Positions 9,794-18,146 of a stretch of DNA of 64,000 nucleotides are shown piece by piece (positions within the stretch are counted from its first letter, which is position 1; each line of letters opens with the position of its first letter). A program made the position numbers and the translations under genes. Below the pieces are notes generated by a model. It was not told where the DNA came from and did not search any database. It was given only the letters and a program-made list of their open reading frames with translations. The stretch spans positions 124,001 through 188,000 of the forward strand of contig CAWELN010000008.1 in NCBI GenBank assembly GCA_963809795.1, given 5' to 3'. The stretch comes from DASUAS01 sp963809795. Lineage in GTDB: Bacteria; Actinomycetota; Acidimicrobiia; IMCC26256; DASPTH01.

Positions 9794-9818
9794 CGGCGCC
9801 CTCTCGGTCAGGGCGCCG
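9794..9818. terminator. stem-loop at convergent gene ends
   Basis: CGGCGCCCT (9794-9802), a 7-nt loop, and AGGGCGCCG (9810-9818) form a perfect 9-bp GC-rich stem that overlaps the stop of the minus-strand peptidoglycan-binding gene. No T-run follows, as is common in high-GC actinomycetes. It is a probable terminator for either strand. Confidence 0.45.
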
Positions 9819-10269
9819 TCGTCGTCGTGGTGGACGAGCTCGACGAGCCGGACGGGCTCGCCAGGAGCGCGTTCCACGTGGCCTGGTTCACCACGCCGTC
9901 GGCCGGGCTGATCTTGTTGTCCTGCTGGAACTTGACGACCTGCGCCTCGGTGCCCGGCCCGAAGCTGCCGTCGGGGGTCCCGACGTCGTAGCCGTGCGCG
10001 TTCAGCTGCTGCTGCAGGATGGTGACGTTCGCGGTGTCGGCCGACCCCTGCTGCAGCGTCGGCTTCACCGGCAGCGTGGTGGTGGTCGACCCGGGCGTCG
10101 TGGTCCCGGTGGTGGCCGTGGTGGAACCGCCACCGTCGCCGCCGTCGGAGGACGCCGCGACACTCGTCGGGAAGCCGTCGCTCGGCTCGACCGCGAGCAG
10201 CAGCGCGCACGTGGCGACCGCGAGGATCACGATGACCAGGCCCCGCGTGTTCTGAAACCAGCGCTCCAC
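9808..10269 (-). CDS. membrane-anchored peptidoglycan-binding protein
   Basis: A 153-residue protein. An N-terminal membrane anchor or uncleaved signal (GLVIVILAVATCALLLAV, residues about 10-27) is followed by a Gly/Ser/Thr-rich linker with TTATTGTTTPGSTTTT, then a PG_binding_1 domain (LQQQLNAHGYDVGTPDGSFG, QVVKFQQDN, GVVNQATWNALLA), and a Ser/Thr tail. It is likely extracytoplasmic and tethered to the cell wall; the Thr-rich parts are candidates for O-mannosylation (inference). The GTG start lies 6 nt after a TAAGGT box, so it looks leaderless and separate from the desaturase gene that ends 9 nt upstream. Confidence 0.75.
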   Translation of the reverse strand: MERWFQNTRGLVIVILAVATCALLLAVEPSDGFPTSVAASSDGGDGGGSTTATTGTTTPGSTTTTLPVKPTLQQGSADTANVTILQQQLNAHGYDVGTPDGSFGPGTEAQVVKFQQDNKISPADGVVNQATWNALLASPSGSSSSSTTTTTAP

Positions 10270-10278
10270 GGCCCTACC

Positions 10279-11286
10279 TTACGTACTCGGAGCTGCGGAA
10301 GCGCGGGTACCCGTGCGCAGTGCCCGCCACAGCGCCCGGTAGCCGGGGTATTCGAGCTCCGGCGTGACGTACCCGGCATCGCGGAGCGCTCGGTGGTAGC
10401 GGGGCAGGTGGCGCATCGAGATGCCGGCGTCGACGTGGTGGGCCAGGTGCCACCCGATGTTGAACGGGACGAGGACGGTGCGGGACCACCAGGACTGTCG
10501 CACGGTGTGCGTGGTCGCGCGGCGGTCCGGCGACGCGTCCATCCCTCCGTGTTCGGCGATCGAACGGAGACGGTTGATCACCCGCCACACGGTGAGGAAC
10601 GGCAGCAACCAGAACACCGGGTACAGCCACCAGTACCCGGCGACGATCGCGGCGCCGAGCAGGACCGCCTGCACCGAGAGGATCTTCCACAGCGTGTGCC
10701 GGACACGCGGGTCGGCCGAGCGGAAGCCGGCGGCCTGGGCGCGGAAGAGCTTGAACCCGGTCTGCCCGGTCGCGTCGCGCACCAGCTTGCGGCGGAAGCT
10801 CGCCCGGGTGATCGGATAGCCGGCGTACAGCGGGATGTCCGGCTCGTCGGGCCCGAATTCCTGACGGTGGTGCGCCATGTGCACGCGCCGGTACGCGTCG
10901 GTCGACGTGTACGCGGGGTAACCGAGCAGCCAGCGACCGACGAAGTCGTTGAGCCGGCGGTTGGCGAACAGCAACCGGTGGGCCGACTCGTGCATCAACG
11001 ACGCGAGCTGCGCCTGCGTGCGACCCATGAGCAGGAAGGCGACGACGTAGCCGGCCGGGTTCCCCCACCAGACCGCGAGGCCGAGGATCAGCGCGGCCTG
11101 GAGCCACACCGAGAGCACCGACCACGCGTTGCGCCACGACGGGATCTTCCGCAGCTGCTCGCGGAACGCCGGCTGCGGGCGCCCGTCGGCGCGGATCAGC
11201 TCGGTCTCGTGCGCCGGCGTGAGCAACGCCGGGTCGGGCACCATCCCGCCGAGCGGACGGCTTGCGAGCACGCTCGCGTGCGCCAT
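10279..11286 (-). CDS. fatty acid desaturase-family membrane protein
   Basis: A 335-residue integral membrane di-iron oxygenase. Three histidine boxes are visible: HESAHR (after SLM), HMAHH (after RRV) and HLAHH (in NIGWHLAHHVD). Hydrophobic hairpins lie between them (SVWLQAALILGLAVWW; WKILSVQAVLLGAAIVAGYW; FWLLPFLTVW). Such enzymes introduce double bonds or hydroxyls into acyl chains or carotenoid-like lipids using O2 and ferredoxin. The start at 11286 (MAHASVLASRP) is the best-placed ATG; a later Met is possible. The exact substrate cannot be deduced. A monocistronic gene is likely, since the downstream gene has its own -10 box. Confidence 0.8.
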   Translation of the reverse strand: MAHASVLASRPLGGMVPDPALLTPAHETELIRADGRPQPAFREQLRKIPSWRNAWSVLSVWLQAALILGLAVWWGNPAGYVVAFLLMGRTQAQLASLMHESAHRLLFANRRLNDFVGRWLLGYPAYTSTDAYRRVHMAHHRQEFGPDEPDIPLYAGYPITRASFRRKLVRDATGQTGFKLFRAQAAGFRSADPRVRHTLWKILSVQAVLLGAAIVAGYWWLYPVFWLLPFLTVWRVINRLRSIAEHGGMDASPDRRATTHTVRQSWWSRTVLVPFNIGWHLAHHVDAGISMRHLPRYHRALRDAGYVTPELEYPGYRALWRALRTGTRASAAPST

Positions 11287-11318
11287 GCATCCATGGTACG
11301 CCCGCGGTTCGGCGACGT

Positions 11319-11597
11319 TCAGGTGAGCAGGTCGGCGTACTCGGCGTGCTCGGCCACGAATTTGGCCACGAAGGGGCACTGGGCCACGATCCGACGCCCC
11401 TTGGCCCGGACGTCGTCGAGGGCACCCTGCACCAGGGTGCGCCCGAACCCCTCCCGCCGCTTGGGCTCGGTGATCACGGTGTGCGGGAACACCAGGGCGC
11501 CGTCACGCTCGTGGTACTCCGTGAACCCGACGAGGTGGCCGTCGTCACGCAGCTCGTAACGGGAGCGGGCGGGGTTGTCGACGACCTCGAGTGCCAC
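11319..11597 (-). CDS. GNAT-like N-acetyltransferase (YjdJ/COG2388 type)
   Basis: A 92-residue minimal GNAT fold: LVGFTEYHERDGALVFPHTVITEPKRREGFGRTLVQGALDDVRAKG, with an acetyl-CoA loop R-R-E-G-F-G-R, and an end QCPFVAKFVAEHAEYADLL that is characteristic of the short YjdJ/GCN5-related family. It is cytoplasmic. The substrate is unknown. The GTG start follows a TAGCCT box by 7 nt, and that box uses the TAG stop codon of the upstream SnoaL gene as its first three bases, a compact leaderless promoter. Confidence 0.8.
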   Translation of the reverse strand: MALEVVDNPARSRYELRDDGHLVGFTEYHERDGALVFPHTVITEPKRREGFGRTLVQGALDDVRAKGRRIVAQCPFVAKFVAEHAEYADLLT

Positions 11598-11607
11598 GCC
11601 GCCGAGG

Positions 11608-12045
11608 CTATTGGCCGACCGCGGCGTACCCCTGGGCGATGCGCTCGAGCCACCACTGCGGGGCGTGGTCGATCACGTTCCCGATGTTCGAGTAGTCGTG
11701 CCAGCGCACGATCTCACCGTCGCGCACCTCCATCACGGTGACGAACGGGTGCATGATCCGCTCGCCGGTGTGGAACTGCCACTCCTCGACGTGCTCGAGG
11801 ATCACGAGATCGCCCTCGGCGACGATGTGACGCGGGTGGTGGTAGTAGCCGGAGAGCGGCTCGATGCCGATCTTGAGGCGGTCGACGATCTGCTGCGGGC
11901 CGCGCGCGCCCTGGCCGTCGACCCCCACGTCGGTGTAGTGCGCGTCGGGCGCGAAGAAGCCGGCCATCGCCTCCCAGTCGCGCAGGAAGTGCGCCTCCCA
12001 GTACCGCTCCACGACCTGGCGGTTCTGCGCCTCGAGTGTTCCCAT
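11608..12045 (-). CDS. SnoaL-like (NTF2-fold) protein
   Basis: A 145-residue NTF2-fold protein with N-terminal helix NRQVVERYWEAHFLRDWEAMAGFFAPDAHYTDVG and later strands EHVEEWQFHTGERIMHPFVTVMEVRDGEIVRWHDYSN. This matches ketosteroid-isomerase/limonene-epoxide-hydrolase-like families that bind small hydrophobic molecules. Asp and His residues in the pocket (DAHYTDVGVDG; WHDYSN) could be catalytic, but a binding role is equally possible. It lies divergent from the F420-type flavin gene, and the two start regions nearly touch. Confidence 0.75.
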   Translation of the reverse strand: MGTLEAQNRQVVERYWEAHFLRDWEAMAGFFAPDAHYTDVGVDGQGARGPQQIVDRLKIGIEPLSGYYHHPRHIVAEGDLVILEHVEEWQFHTGERIMHPFVTVMEVRDGEIVRWHDYSNIGNVIDHAPQWWLERIAQGYAAVGQ

Positions 12046-12089
12046 GGGCGCAGTCTGACGGACCGGTCGCGGTGTGGTCCACTGTCGCG

Positions 12090-12479
12090 GTGCTCGATCC
12101 CGCGGCCCTGGGCCCCGATGCCCTCGCCTTCCTCGCCGAACGCCACATCGGCTCGTTGAGCACCGTACGCAGCGACGGGACCCTCCACGTGTGCGCGATC
12201 GGCTTCACGTGGGACGCCGCCGCCCGCCTCGTGCGGGTCATCACGAGCGAGCGGTCGCAGAAGGTGCGCAACGTGGAACGACACGGGCGCGCCGCGGTGG
12301 CGCAGGTCGACGGCCCCCGGTGGCTGTCGCTCGAGGGCAGCGCACGCGTTGCTCGCGACCCCGCGGCGGTCGCCGACGCAGTCGCCCGGTACGCGGCCCG
12401 CTATCGGGAGCCGCGACCGAACCCGGCGCGGGTGGCCATCGAGATCGAGGTGGTGCGCATCCTCGGACGCGCCGGCTGA
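12090..12479 (+). CDS. PPOX-class F420/FMN-dependent oxidoreductase
   Basis: About 129 residues from GTG 12090 (VLDPAALGPDALAFLAERH). The split-barrel fold of the pyridoxamine-5-phosphate-oxidase superfamily is visible: GSLSTVRSDGTLHVCAIGFTWD, VITSERSQKVRNVERHGRAAVAQVDG, and the C-terminal VAIEIEVVRILG. Rv1155-like members reduce substrates with F420H2; others use FMN. An upstream in-frame ATG at 12036 would overlap the divergent gene, so the GTG start is preferred. Its 3' end faces an exporter gene 5 nt away. Confidence 0.75.
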   Translation: MLDPAALGPDALAFLAERHIGSLSTVRSDGTLHVCAIGFTWDAAARLVRVITSERSQKVRNVERHGRAAVAQVDGPRWLSLEGSARVARDPAAVADAVARYAARYREPRPNPARVAIEIEVVRILGRAG

Positions 12480-12483
12480 CCGG

Positions 12484-14175
12484 TCAGGCGGGCTCGCGCT
12501 CGTCGACGAGGGAACGGTCCCGCTCCACCGGTTCGAGGGCCTCGAGCTGCTCGACGAGTGGTTCCGCCCGTGGGGCGCCGGCGGTGCGGGGCAGCAGCAA
12601 CGACAGGAACGCGCCGAGGGTGACGAACCCGGCGGCCACGAGGATCGCGGGCCGGGCGGCGTCGGTGAGCCCGGTGGCGAGCGCGTGGCTCAGCGTGGCG
12701 GCGTCGGCCGGACCCGTGCCGCGTGGGACCGGGAACCCGGCCCCCTGCGAGTGGATGCGCGCCGCCGCGGTCGACTGCAGCGCCGCGGGCAGCTTCGTCG
12801 CCTGCACCGCGGCGATGGTCTTCGACACGGTCAGGCTGGCGAAGACCGAGCCGATCACCGCGACGCCGAGCGCGGCACCCACCTGCCGCACCGTGGAGTT
12901 CGTCCCGCTGGCCACGCCGGACTTCTCGTCCGGGATGTCGGACAGGATCACGTTGGTGAGCTGGGAGCTCGCGAAGCCGATGCCGAAGCCGAACAGCCCC
13001 CAACCGAGGAGCAGGTCGAGGAACGTGACCGACGGGCTCACCACGAACGCGATGACGACGATGCCGATCACCTCGAGCACCAGCCCGAGCTGCACGACGC
13101 GGGTGACCCCGACGTGGCGGACGAGACGCCCGCCGATCTGGGACCCCACGATGATGAACACCCCCGCCGGCACCATCCACAGCCCGTTGGTCTCGGCCGA
13201 GAGGTGCTTGGCGTCCTGCAGGTAGATCGGCAGCACGAAGAACATGCCGAGCTGACCCATCGCGAGGACGCTGGTCGTGATCAACCCGTAGCGGAACCCC
13301 CGGTGGCGCAGCTGGCCGAACTCGAACAACGGGCTGCGGTCGTGGCGCTCCTTCCATCGCTCCAGCCGGTAGAAGCAGAAGAGGACGACCGCGGCGAGGA
13401 CCATCACCAGCGGGGTGATCGACACCGCGCGGTCGTCGGGCCAGATCGCCGCCCCGCCGAGGGTGAACGGCTGCAGGGGCCGGAACCAGCCGTAGCGGGC
13501 GCCTTCGCTCAGCGCGAACACGAAGAGGAACATCCCGCTCGCCACGAGGATCGCGCCGGGGACGTCGATCGAGATGCGCCGCGCGGGCGGGCGGCTGCGG
13601 GAGATGAACACCATGGCGCCGACGATGGCGAGCGGCGCCACGATCACGTTGATGCCGAACGCCCAGCGCCACGAGTAATTGGTGGTGAGGAAGCCCCCGA
13701 CGACGGGCCCGAGGGCGGCGCCGACCCCGACGGTCGCGCCCCACGCCGCGAACGCAGTGGCACGCTCGCGGCCGTGGAAGGTGGTCGAGATCACCGCCAG
13801 CGTCGTCGGCAGCATGAGCGAGGCGCCGATCCCCTCGATCAGGGCCTCGCCGACGATGAGGCTCGGGATGCCCCATGACAACGCCGCCAGCAACGAGCCA
13901 CCACCGAACAGCGCCGCGCCGATCACGAAGATGCGACGGTGACCGAACACGTCACCGAGGCGGCCGCCGATGATGAGCAGGCTCGCGAACGTGAGCGCGT
14001 ACCCGGTGATCACCCACTCCACCGCGGGGAGCGTGGTGTGGAAGTCGCGCAGGATGGTCGGGATGGCGACGGTGAGGACGGAGTTGTCGAGCACCACGAT
14101 GAGGGCGGCGACGACGACGACCGCGAGCGTGGCCCAGCGGCGCGGGTCGGGTTGGGTCGTGGCGGGTTCGCTCAC
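12484..14175 (-). CDS. MFS exporter, DHA2 (14-TM) family
   Basis: A 563-residue proton-coupled exporter of the EmrB/QacA type. The N-terminal half has VLDNSVLTVAIPTILRDF (motif D1 region), WVITGYALTFASLLIIGGRLGDVFGHRRIF (motif A) and ALIEGIGASLMLPTTLAVI. Additional central helices follow, and the acidic C-terminal tail is cytoplasmic. It likely exports hydrophobic drugs or a secondary metabolite. No regulator is adjacent, unlike the exporters at 18.8, 43.5 and 48 kb. The GTG start is at 14175. Confidence 0.85.
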   Translation of the reverse strand: MSEPATTQPDPRRWATLAVVVVAALIVVLDNSVLTVAIPTILRDFHTTLPAVEWVITGYALTFASLLIIGGRLGDVFGHRRIFVIGAALFGGGSLLAALSWGIPSLIVGEALIEGIGASLMLPTTLAVISTTFHGRERATAFAAWGATVGVGAALGPVVGGFLTTNYSWRWAFGINVIVAPLAIVGAMVFISRSRPPARRISIDVPGAILVASGMFLFVFALSEGARYGWFRPLQPFTLGGAAIWPDDRAVSITPLVMVLAAVVLFCFYRLERWKERHDRSPLFEFGQLRHRGFRYGLITTSVLAMGQLGMFFVLPIYLQDAKHLSAETNGLWMVPAGVFIIVGSQIGGRLVRHVGVTRVVQLGLVLEVIGIVVIAFVVSPSVTFLDLLLGWGLFGFGIGFASSQLTNVILSDIPDEKSGVASGTNSTVRQVGAALGVAVIGSVFASLTVSKTIAAVQATKLPAALQSTAAARIHSQGAGFPVPRGTGPADAATLSHALATGLTDAARPAILVAAGFVTLGAFLSLLLPRTAGAPRAEPLVEQLEALEPVERDRSLVDEREPA

Positions 14176-14230
14176 CAGAGCCGACTCGGGGTCATCAGCC
14201 GGATGTTAACGAGGCGCCGCCGTCTCGGTA

Positions 14231-14641
14231 TCAGTCCTCACCTTTGCCTTTGCCTTTGCCATTGCCCCTGCCCCGGCGATCGTCGGTGGGGGGCGCCGGC
14301 ACCGTCGTCGTGGTGGTCGTCGTCGTGGTGGTCGTGGTCGTCGTCGTCGTGATCGTCGTGAGCTGCGCCTCGACGTCACGGGCCGCGGCGAGGAGCGCGG
14401 CGGCGCGCGGCCCCGACACGTCGCCCGCGCGGCGGAGCCGGCCGACCGTTCGGCGGAGCGTGGCCAGCGCCCCGGCCGCGGCCTCGGCATCGTGCACCGC
14501 GACCGCGTCCCGTACCGCGGTGACCTGGGCGCCGAGGCGCGCCGACGCGTCGTCCGACACCGCCGGTCCGGCGCCCCCGCACGCACCGAGGAACACGGCC
14601 AGGCCGACGAATGCGACGACGGCGATGCGCGCACGACTCAC
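14231..14641 (-). CDS. lipoprotein with long poly-threonine tract
   Basis: A 136-residue lipoprotein: signal SRARIAVVAFVGLAVFLGAC with lipobox LGAC, then a helical body (ARLGAQVTAVRDAVAVHDAEAAA; LRRTVGRLRRAG), then an almost unbroken run of about 20 Thr, and a tail GNGKGKGKGED. The start codon is the GTG at 14641, overlapping the stop of the upstream kinase in a GTGA junction, so the two are co-translated. The Thr tract is a likely glycosylated, extended cell-wall linker. Function unknown; it may be a partner or substrate of the kinase. Confidence 0.6.
   Translation of the reverse strand: MSRARIAVVAFVGLAVFLGACGGAGPAVSDDASARLGAQVTAVRDAVAVHDAEAAAGALATLRRTVGRLRRAGDVSGPRAAALLAAARDVEAQLTTITTTTTTTTTTTTTTTTVPAPPTDDRRGRGNGKGKGKGED
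14294..14357. repeat. trinucleotide microsatellite encoding poly-Thr
   Basis: A run built from GTC/GTG/GTT-type triplets on the plus strand encodes the poly-Thr tract of the overlapping minus-strand lipoprotein. Low-complexity triplet repeats like this are prone to length change and so could vary between strains. Confidence 0.6.
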
Positions 14642-15831
14642 GGCTTCGTCAGCTCCTCGAGCCGATGCAACGCGCGCGAGATCGGCGCCGGCGCGGCGCC
14701 GGTGGCGGCGGGGCCACCCGGTCCGGTCGTCGGCGTCGCGGCGATCGTCGTCGTGGTGGTCGTGCTCGCCGGATGATCCCCGCCGCGCACCAGCAGTGCC
14801 ACCCCCACGATCACGAGGACCGCGACCATCGCCGCGATCGCCATCGCCCACGCCGCGCGCGATCGCCGCGCAGGCACGGCGCGACGCGGCGTCGTCGTGC
14901 CGCCCGGCGCGGTGGTAGCGACGCGCCGAGGTGGCGCGGGTCGCGCCAAGACGGCCGTGGGCGCCGCTTCGTCCTCCGCGACCGGGACGGTCGACGGCGC
15001 CGCACGCCCGGTCTCCTCGCCGGCGAGCGCGGTCCGCATCGTGGCCGCGTCCGCGAACCGGCCGGCCGGGTCGACCGCCAGCGCACGCTCGATCGCCGCC
15101 ACCAGGCCCGGATCGAGGTCGCGTCGTAGCGAGTCGAGCGGACGGTGCGCGCCGCGTACCACCGCGTCCGCGAGCTCGCCGGGTGCGCCGCCGGTGAACG
15201 GTCGTGTGCCGGTGGCAGCCTCGTACAGCACCACCCCGAGCGAGTAGAGGTCGCTGGCGGGGGTGGCGGGCAGGCCTCGAAGGCGTTCGGGCGCGGTGTA
15301 GGCCGGCGTGCCCAGCGGCGGCCCGGTGGTCGTCTCGGTTGCATCGAGCGAGGTCGCGATCCCGAAGTCGCCGACCTTCACGTTGGCGTCTTCGGCGAGG
15401 AGCACGTTGCCCGGCTTCACGTCGCGGTGCACGATGCCTTCGTGGTGTGCGGCCTCGAGCGCGGCGAGCACGCCGTCGGCAACCGCTCGCAGGCGCGACT
15501 CGGCCAACGGCCCGTCGGCGATCTCGTGCGCGAGCGTGCGTCCACTCAGCAGCTCCATCACGATGAACGCATCGTGGTCGGCGTCCTCCCCGGTGTCGTA
15601 GACGGCGACCGCGTTCGGGTGGGAGACGCGGGCGGCCGAGCGGGCCTCGCGCTCGAAGCGACGTCGCAACGACGGGTCGCGGGCGAAGTCGGTGCGCAGC
15701 AGCTTCACCGCGACGGCACGATCCAGGCGCACGTCGAACGCGGCGTACACGGTGCCCATCCCGCCGGCACCGACGGGGTCACCAAGCCGGTAGCGCCCGC
15801 CCAGCAGGCGGGGCTCGTGGTCGACGATCAA
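14638..15831 (-). CDS. membrane Ser/Thr protein kinase (PknB-like, no PASTA)
   Basis: A 397-residue Hanks-type kinase. Visible are the Gly-loop VGAGGMGTVYAAFD, the Lys in AVKLL, the catalytic loop HRDVKPGNVLL, DFGIA, and APERL. The kinase domain spans about residues 10-265. A Pro/Thr/Arg linker and a membrane helix (AWAMAIAAMVAVLVIVGVALLV) follow, then a short extracytoplasmic Thr-rich tail without PASTA domains. The start is TTG 15831, chosen because GGGGAGG lies 9 nt upstream; no ATG/GTG fits. It is translationally coupled to the poly-Thr lipoprotein. Substrates unknown. Confidence 0.85.
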   Translation of the reverse strand: MIVDHEPRLLGGRYRLGDPVGAGGMGTVYAAFDVRLDRAVAVKLLRTDFARDPSLRRRFEREARSAARVSHPNAVAVYDTGEDADHDAFIVMELLSGRTLAHEIADGPLAESRLRAVADGVLAALEAAHHEGIVHRDVKPGNVLLAEDANVKVGDFGIATSLDATETTTGPPLGTPAYTAPERLRGLPATPASDLYSLGVVLYEAATGTRPFTGGAPGELADAVVRGAHRPLDSLRRDLDPGLVAAIERALAVDPAGRFADAATMRTALAGEETGRAAPSTVPVAEDEAAPTAVLARPAPPRRVATTAPGGTTTPRRAVPARRSRAAWAMAIAAMVAVLVIVGVALLVRGGDHPASTTTTTTIAATPTTGPGGPAATGAAPAPISRALHRLEELTKP

Positions 15832-15884
15832 CCGGTTCGTCCTCCCCGTGCGCTGCGGAGAGATGTACCCCGATCGCGGCGCAA

Positions 15885-16610
15885 CTACGCCGTCTGCCCC
15901 CCGTCGATGACGAACTCGGCACCGGTGGAGTAGGAGTTGTCGTCGGACACCAGCCACAGCGCCAGCTTGGCGACCTCCTCCGGCTGGGCGTAGCGCTGCA
16001 GTGGCACGCCGATCGCCGACGCCAGGTTGTCGAGGTCGTGGTCGCCCATCATCGGCGTGTCGATGATGCCGGGATGGATCGAGTTGACCTTCACCCCATG
16101 AGGCCCGAGCTCGATCGCGGCGCCCTTGGTCATCCCCCGCACCGCCCACTTGGTCGCCGCATAGCTGAAGCACGCGCTGGCCCCGCGCAGACCGCCCACC
16201 GAGGAGATGTTGACGATCGATCCCGAGTGCTGGGCCATCATCTGCGGCGCGACCGCGTGCATGCCGAGGAACACGCCGGTCTGGTTGACCGCGACCACCT
16301 CGTTCCACGACGTGGGCGACGTGTCGACCATGCGCTCCCACCGGAGGATGCCGGCGTTGTTGATCAAGATGTCGAGCCGCCCGTGCGCGTCCACCACTCG
16401 CGCCACCAGAGCGGCCCACTGCTCGGGATCGGTCACGTCGTGCTCGACGAACGTGCCCCCGAGCTCGGCCGCGGTCTTCTCGCCCTCGTCGGTGAGCACG
16501 TCGGTGACGAACACCGTCGCACCCTCCTCGGCGAAGAGGCGCCCTTCGGCCGCGCCCTGACCGCGCGCGCCGCCCGTCACGATCGCCACCCTGCCGTCGA
16601 GCTTCCCCAT
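15885..16610 (-). CDS. short-chain dehydrogenase/reductase
   Basis: A classical SDR of about 241 residues. NAD(P) motif TGGARGQG, NNAG (ILINNAGIL), catalytic Ser in NISSVGG, YAATK with Tyr-Lys, then PGIIDTP. The spacing is typical of 3-alpha(20-beta)-hydroxysteroid dehydrogenase-like or cyclohexanol-dehydrogenase-like SDRs. VTDVLTDEGE after strand 2 carries Asp, suggesting NAD(H) preference (inference). MGKLDG at 16610 is the chosen start; a GTG at 16622 would add four residues. Cytoplasmic; the substrate is not determinable. Confidence 0.85.
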   Translation of the reverse strand: MGKLDGRVAIVTGGARGQGAAEGRLFAEEGATVFVTDVLTDEGEKTAAELGGTFVEHDVTDPEQWAALVARVVDAHGRLDILINNAGILRWERMVDTSPTSWNEVVAVNQTGVFLGMHAVAPQMMAQHSGSIVNISSVGGLRGASACFSYAATKWAVRGMTKGAAIELGPHGVKVNSIHPGIIDTPMMGDHDLDNLASAIGVPLQRYAQPEEVAKLALWLVSDDNSYSTGAEFVIDGGQTA

Positions 16611-16672
16611 CGTCTCCCCCACCGTCGCCCGGTCCGTGGTGCCACGCTAACCCTCATGGGTAGCGTGCCCGC

Positions 16673-17377
16673 ATGGCGCGACCGGTGGCGGTGCTGCTCG
16701 ACGTGGGTGGCGTGTTCCTCCTCCCCGACCACGAGCGCATCGCCGGCGCGTTCGCCCGCGCCGAGCACCCGGTGCCGACCGCGACGCTCGACGACGCGCA
16801 CTACGCCGCCGCAGTGCGGTTCGGGATCGACCGCGACGCCGAAGCCGACTGGGCCGGCGGTTGGCAGGCGTACCTCGAGGGCTACGCCGACTTCTGCGGC
16901 GTGCCGCCGGACCTGCTCGAGGAGGTCCACCGGCACCTCGACAGCGAGTTCGCCGACGCCGCGCTCTGGTACCGCGAGGCCCCCGGCTGTCGCGAGGGCC
17001 TCGCCGCGCTCGCGGCGACCGGCGTGCGCCTGGGCATCGTGTCGAACGCCGACGGGATGATCGGCGAGCGCCTGCGCACGCGCGAGATCCTCCAGGTCGG
17101 CCCCGGCCTCGGTGTCGAGGTCGACTGCGTGATCGACTCGGGCGCCGTCGGGGTGATGAAGCCCGACCCGCGCATCTTCCGGTTGGCGCTCGACGCCATG
17201 GACGTCGACGCCGACGACGCGTGGTACGTGGGTGACATGCCCGGCATCGACGTGGTCGGCGCCCGACGTGCGGGCCTGCGCCCGTTCCTCGTCGATCCGC
17301 TCGGCCTCCACACCGAGGCCGGGTACGACCGGGTCGAATCGTTGCAGGAGCTGGCGCGCCTCGTCGTCGCCGGGTGA
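16673..17377 (+). CDS. HAD-family hydrolase
   Basis: A 234-residue haloacid-dehalogenase superfamily protein with a helical cap. Motif I is LLDVGGV, in which the second Asp of the usual DxD is Gly, a common variant in this subgroup. Motif II is VSNAD, motif III is MKPDPRIF, and motif IV is YVGDMPGIDVVGARRAG. All point to a phosphatase or dehalogenase-type hydrolase, though the altered motif I leaves catalysis less certain. A TAGCGT box lies 6 nt before the ATG. The stop overlaps the next gene's GTG (GTGA), so they are coupled. Confidence 0.85.
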   Translation: MARPVAVLLDVGGVFLLPDHERIAGAFARAEHPVPTATLDDAHYAAAVRFGIDRDAEADWAGGWQAYLEGYADFCGVPPDLLEEVHRHLDSEFADAALWYREAPGCREGLAALAATGVRLGIVSNADGMIGERLRTREILQVGPGLGVEVDCVIDSGAVGVMKPDPRIFRLALDAMDVDADDAWYVGDMPGIDVVGARRAGLRPFLVDPLGLHTEAGYDRVESLQELARLVVAG

Positions 17378-17883
17378 CGGGTTTGGCCGCCGGCGCGGCG
17401 GGGCACGACCCGCCGGTGGACGACACCCGACGATTCAGCCTGGCGAGCGCGTGCGCGGCGGCCGACGACGACGAGACGCTCGCCCGTTGGGTCGGCGACT
17501 TCCTCGCCAGCCACGGCAGCGACAACGAGGTGCTCGGCGCCGCGCTGGCGCAGGACCGGCACTGGTGGCTCGGGCCGGTGCTCGTACCGATCGACGAGCT
17601 GAACCGCCTCGCCGGGCCCGAGGACGAGGCACTGTGCCCGATCGAGCCCGACGAGTGGGAGGGCGAGGTCGACGCGATGGAGGAGAGCCTGGACGACGGG
17701 TGGGAGCCCCCGCCGCTCCTCGCGCAGCACCGGGGCGGTCGGCTCCTGCTGCAGGACGGCAACCACCGCTACGAGGCGCTGGTGCGCGCCGGCGAGACGC
17801 ACGCGTGGACGCTGATCTGGTTCGACGACCCGGGTGACCGTGACGAGTTCCGCCGCACCACGAGCTTCGCGTCCACTCGCTGA
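17374..17883 (+). CDS. ParB/sulfiredoxin-like domain protein
   Basis: A 169-residue cytoplasmic protein, coupled to the HAD gene by a GTGA overlap. The C-terminal part has LLLQDGNHRYEALVRAGETHAW, the signature DGNHRxEA of ParB-N/Srx-like folds that bind nucleotides. The rest is helical and acidic (LCPIEPDEWEGEVDAMEESLDD). Chromosome-partition ParB is excluded by its size and lack of a helix-turn-helix. It may act on a nucleotide or phosphorylated substrate together with the HAD hydrolase; this is inference from gene coupling. Confidence 0.6.
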   Translation: MTGLAAGAAGHDPPVDDTRRFSLASACAAADDDETLARWVGDFLASHGSDNEVLGAALAQDRHWWLGPVLVPIDELNRLAGPEDEALCPIEPDEWEGEVDAMEESLDDGWEPPPLLAQHRGGRLLLQDGNHRYEALVRAGETHAWTLIWFDDPGDRDEFRRTTSFASTR

Positions 17884-17884
17884 G

Positions 17885-18052
17885 TCAGCGGAACTTGTCC
17901 TTCACTTTCTCCTTGCCGGCGCGCGCCTTCGCCTTGGCCTTGTCGGCGTTGCCTTTGGCCTTGAGCTTCTTGCTCCCGGTGACCTCGCCGGCCACGACCT
18001 TGGCCTTGCCGCGTGCCTTCTGCAGTGAGCTCTTCGCCTTCTGACCCGCCAT
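17885..18052 (-). CDS. CsbD-like small stress protein
   Basis: A 55-residue, strongly basic, Lys/Ala-rich helical protein: MAGQKAKSSLQKARGKAKVV, then GEVTGSKKLKAKGNADKAKAKARAG. The GEVTG-x-KLKAKG core matches the CsbD family, small abundant proteins induced by general stress in Bacillus and actinobacteria. No enzymatic activity is known for the family. It is convergent with the ParB-like gene with only 1 nt between stops, and it is too short for most gene finders. Confidence 0.75.
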   Translation of the reverse strand: MAGQKAKSSLQKARGKAKVVAGEVTGSKKLKAKGNADKAKAKARAGKEKVKDKFR

Positions 18053-18146
18053 TGGCCGACTGCTCCCTGTCCGCGTCGTTGGGTGCGTCCAGGCGTACCC
18101 CGCACCAACGGCGGTGACACCTCGACGCGATCGTCGACGGCGGTGC

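Noticed and set aside
17374..17883. Chromosome-partition ParB.
   Set aside because: It lacks the helix-turn-helix and C-terminal dimerisation regions, and no parA or parS is nearby.
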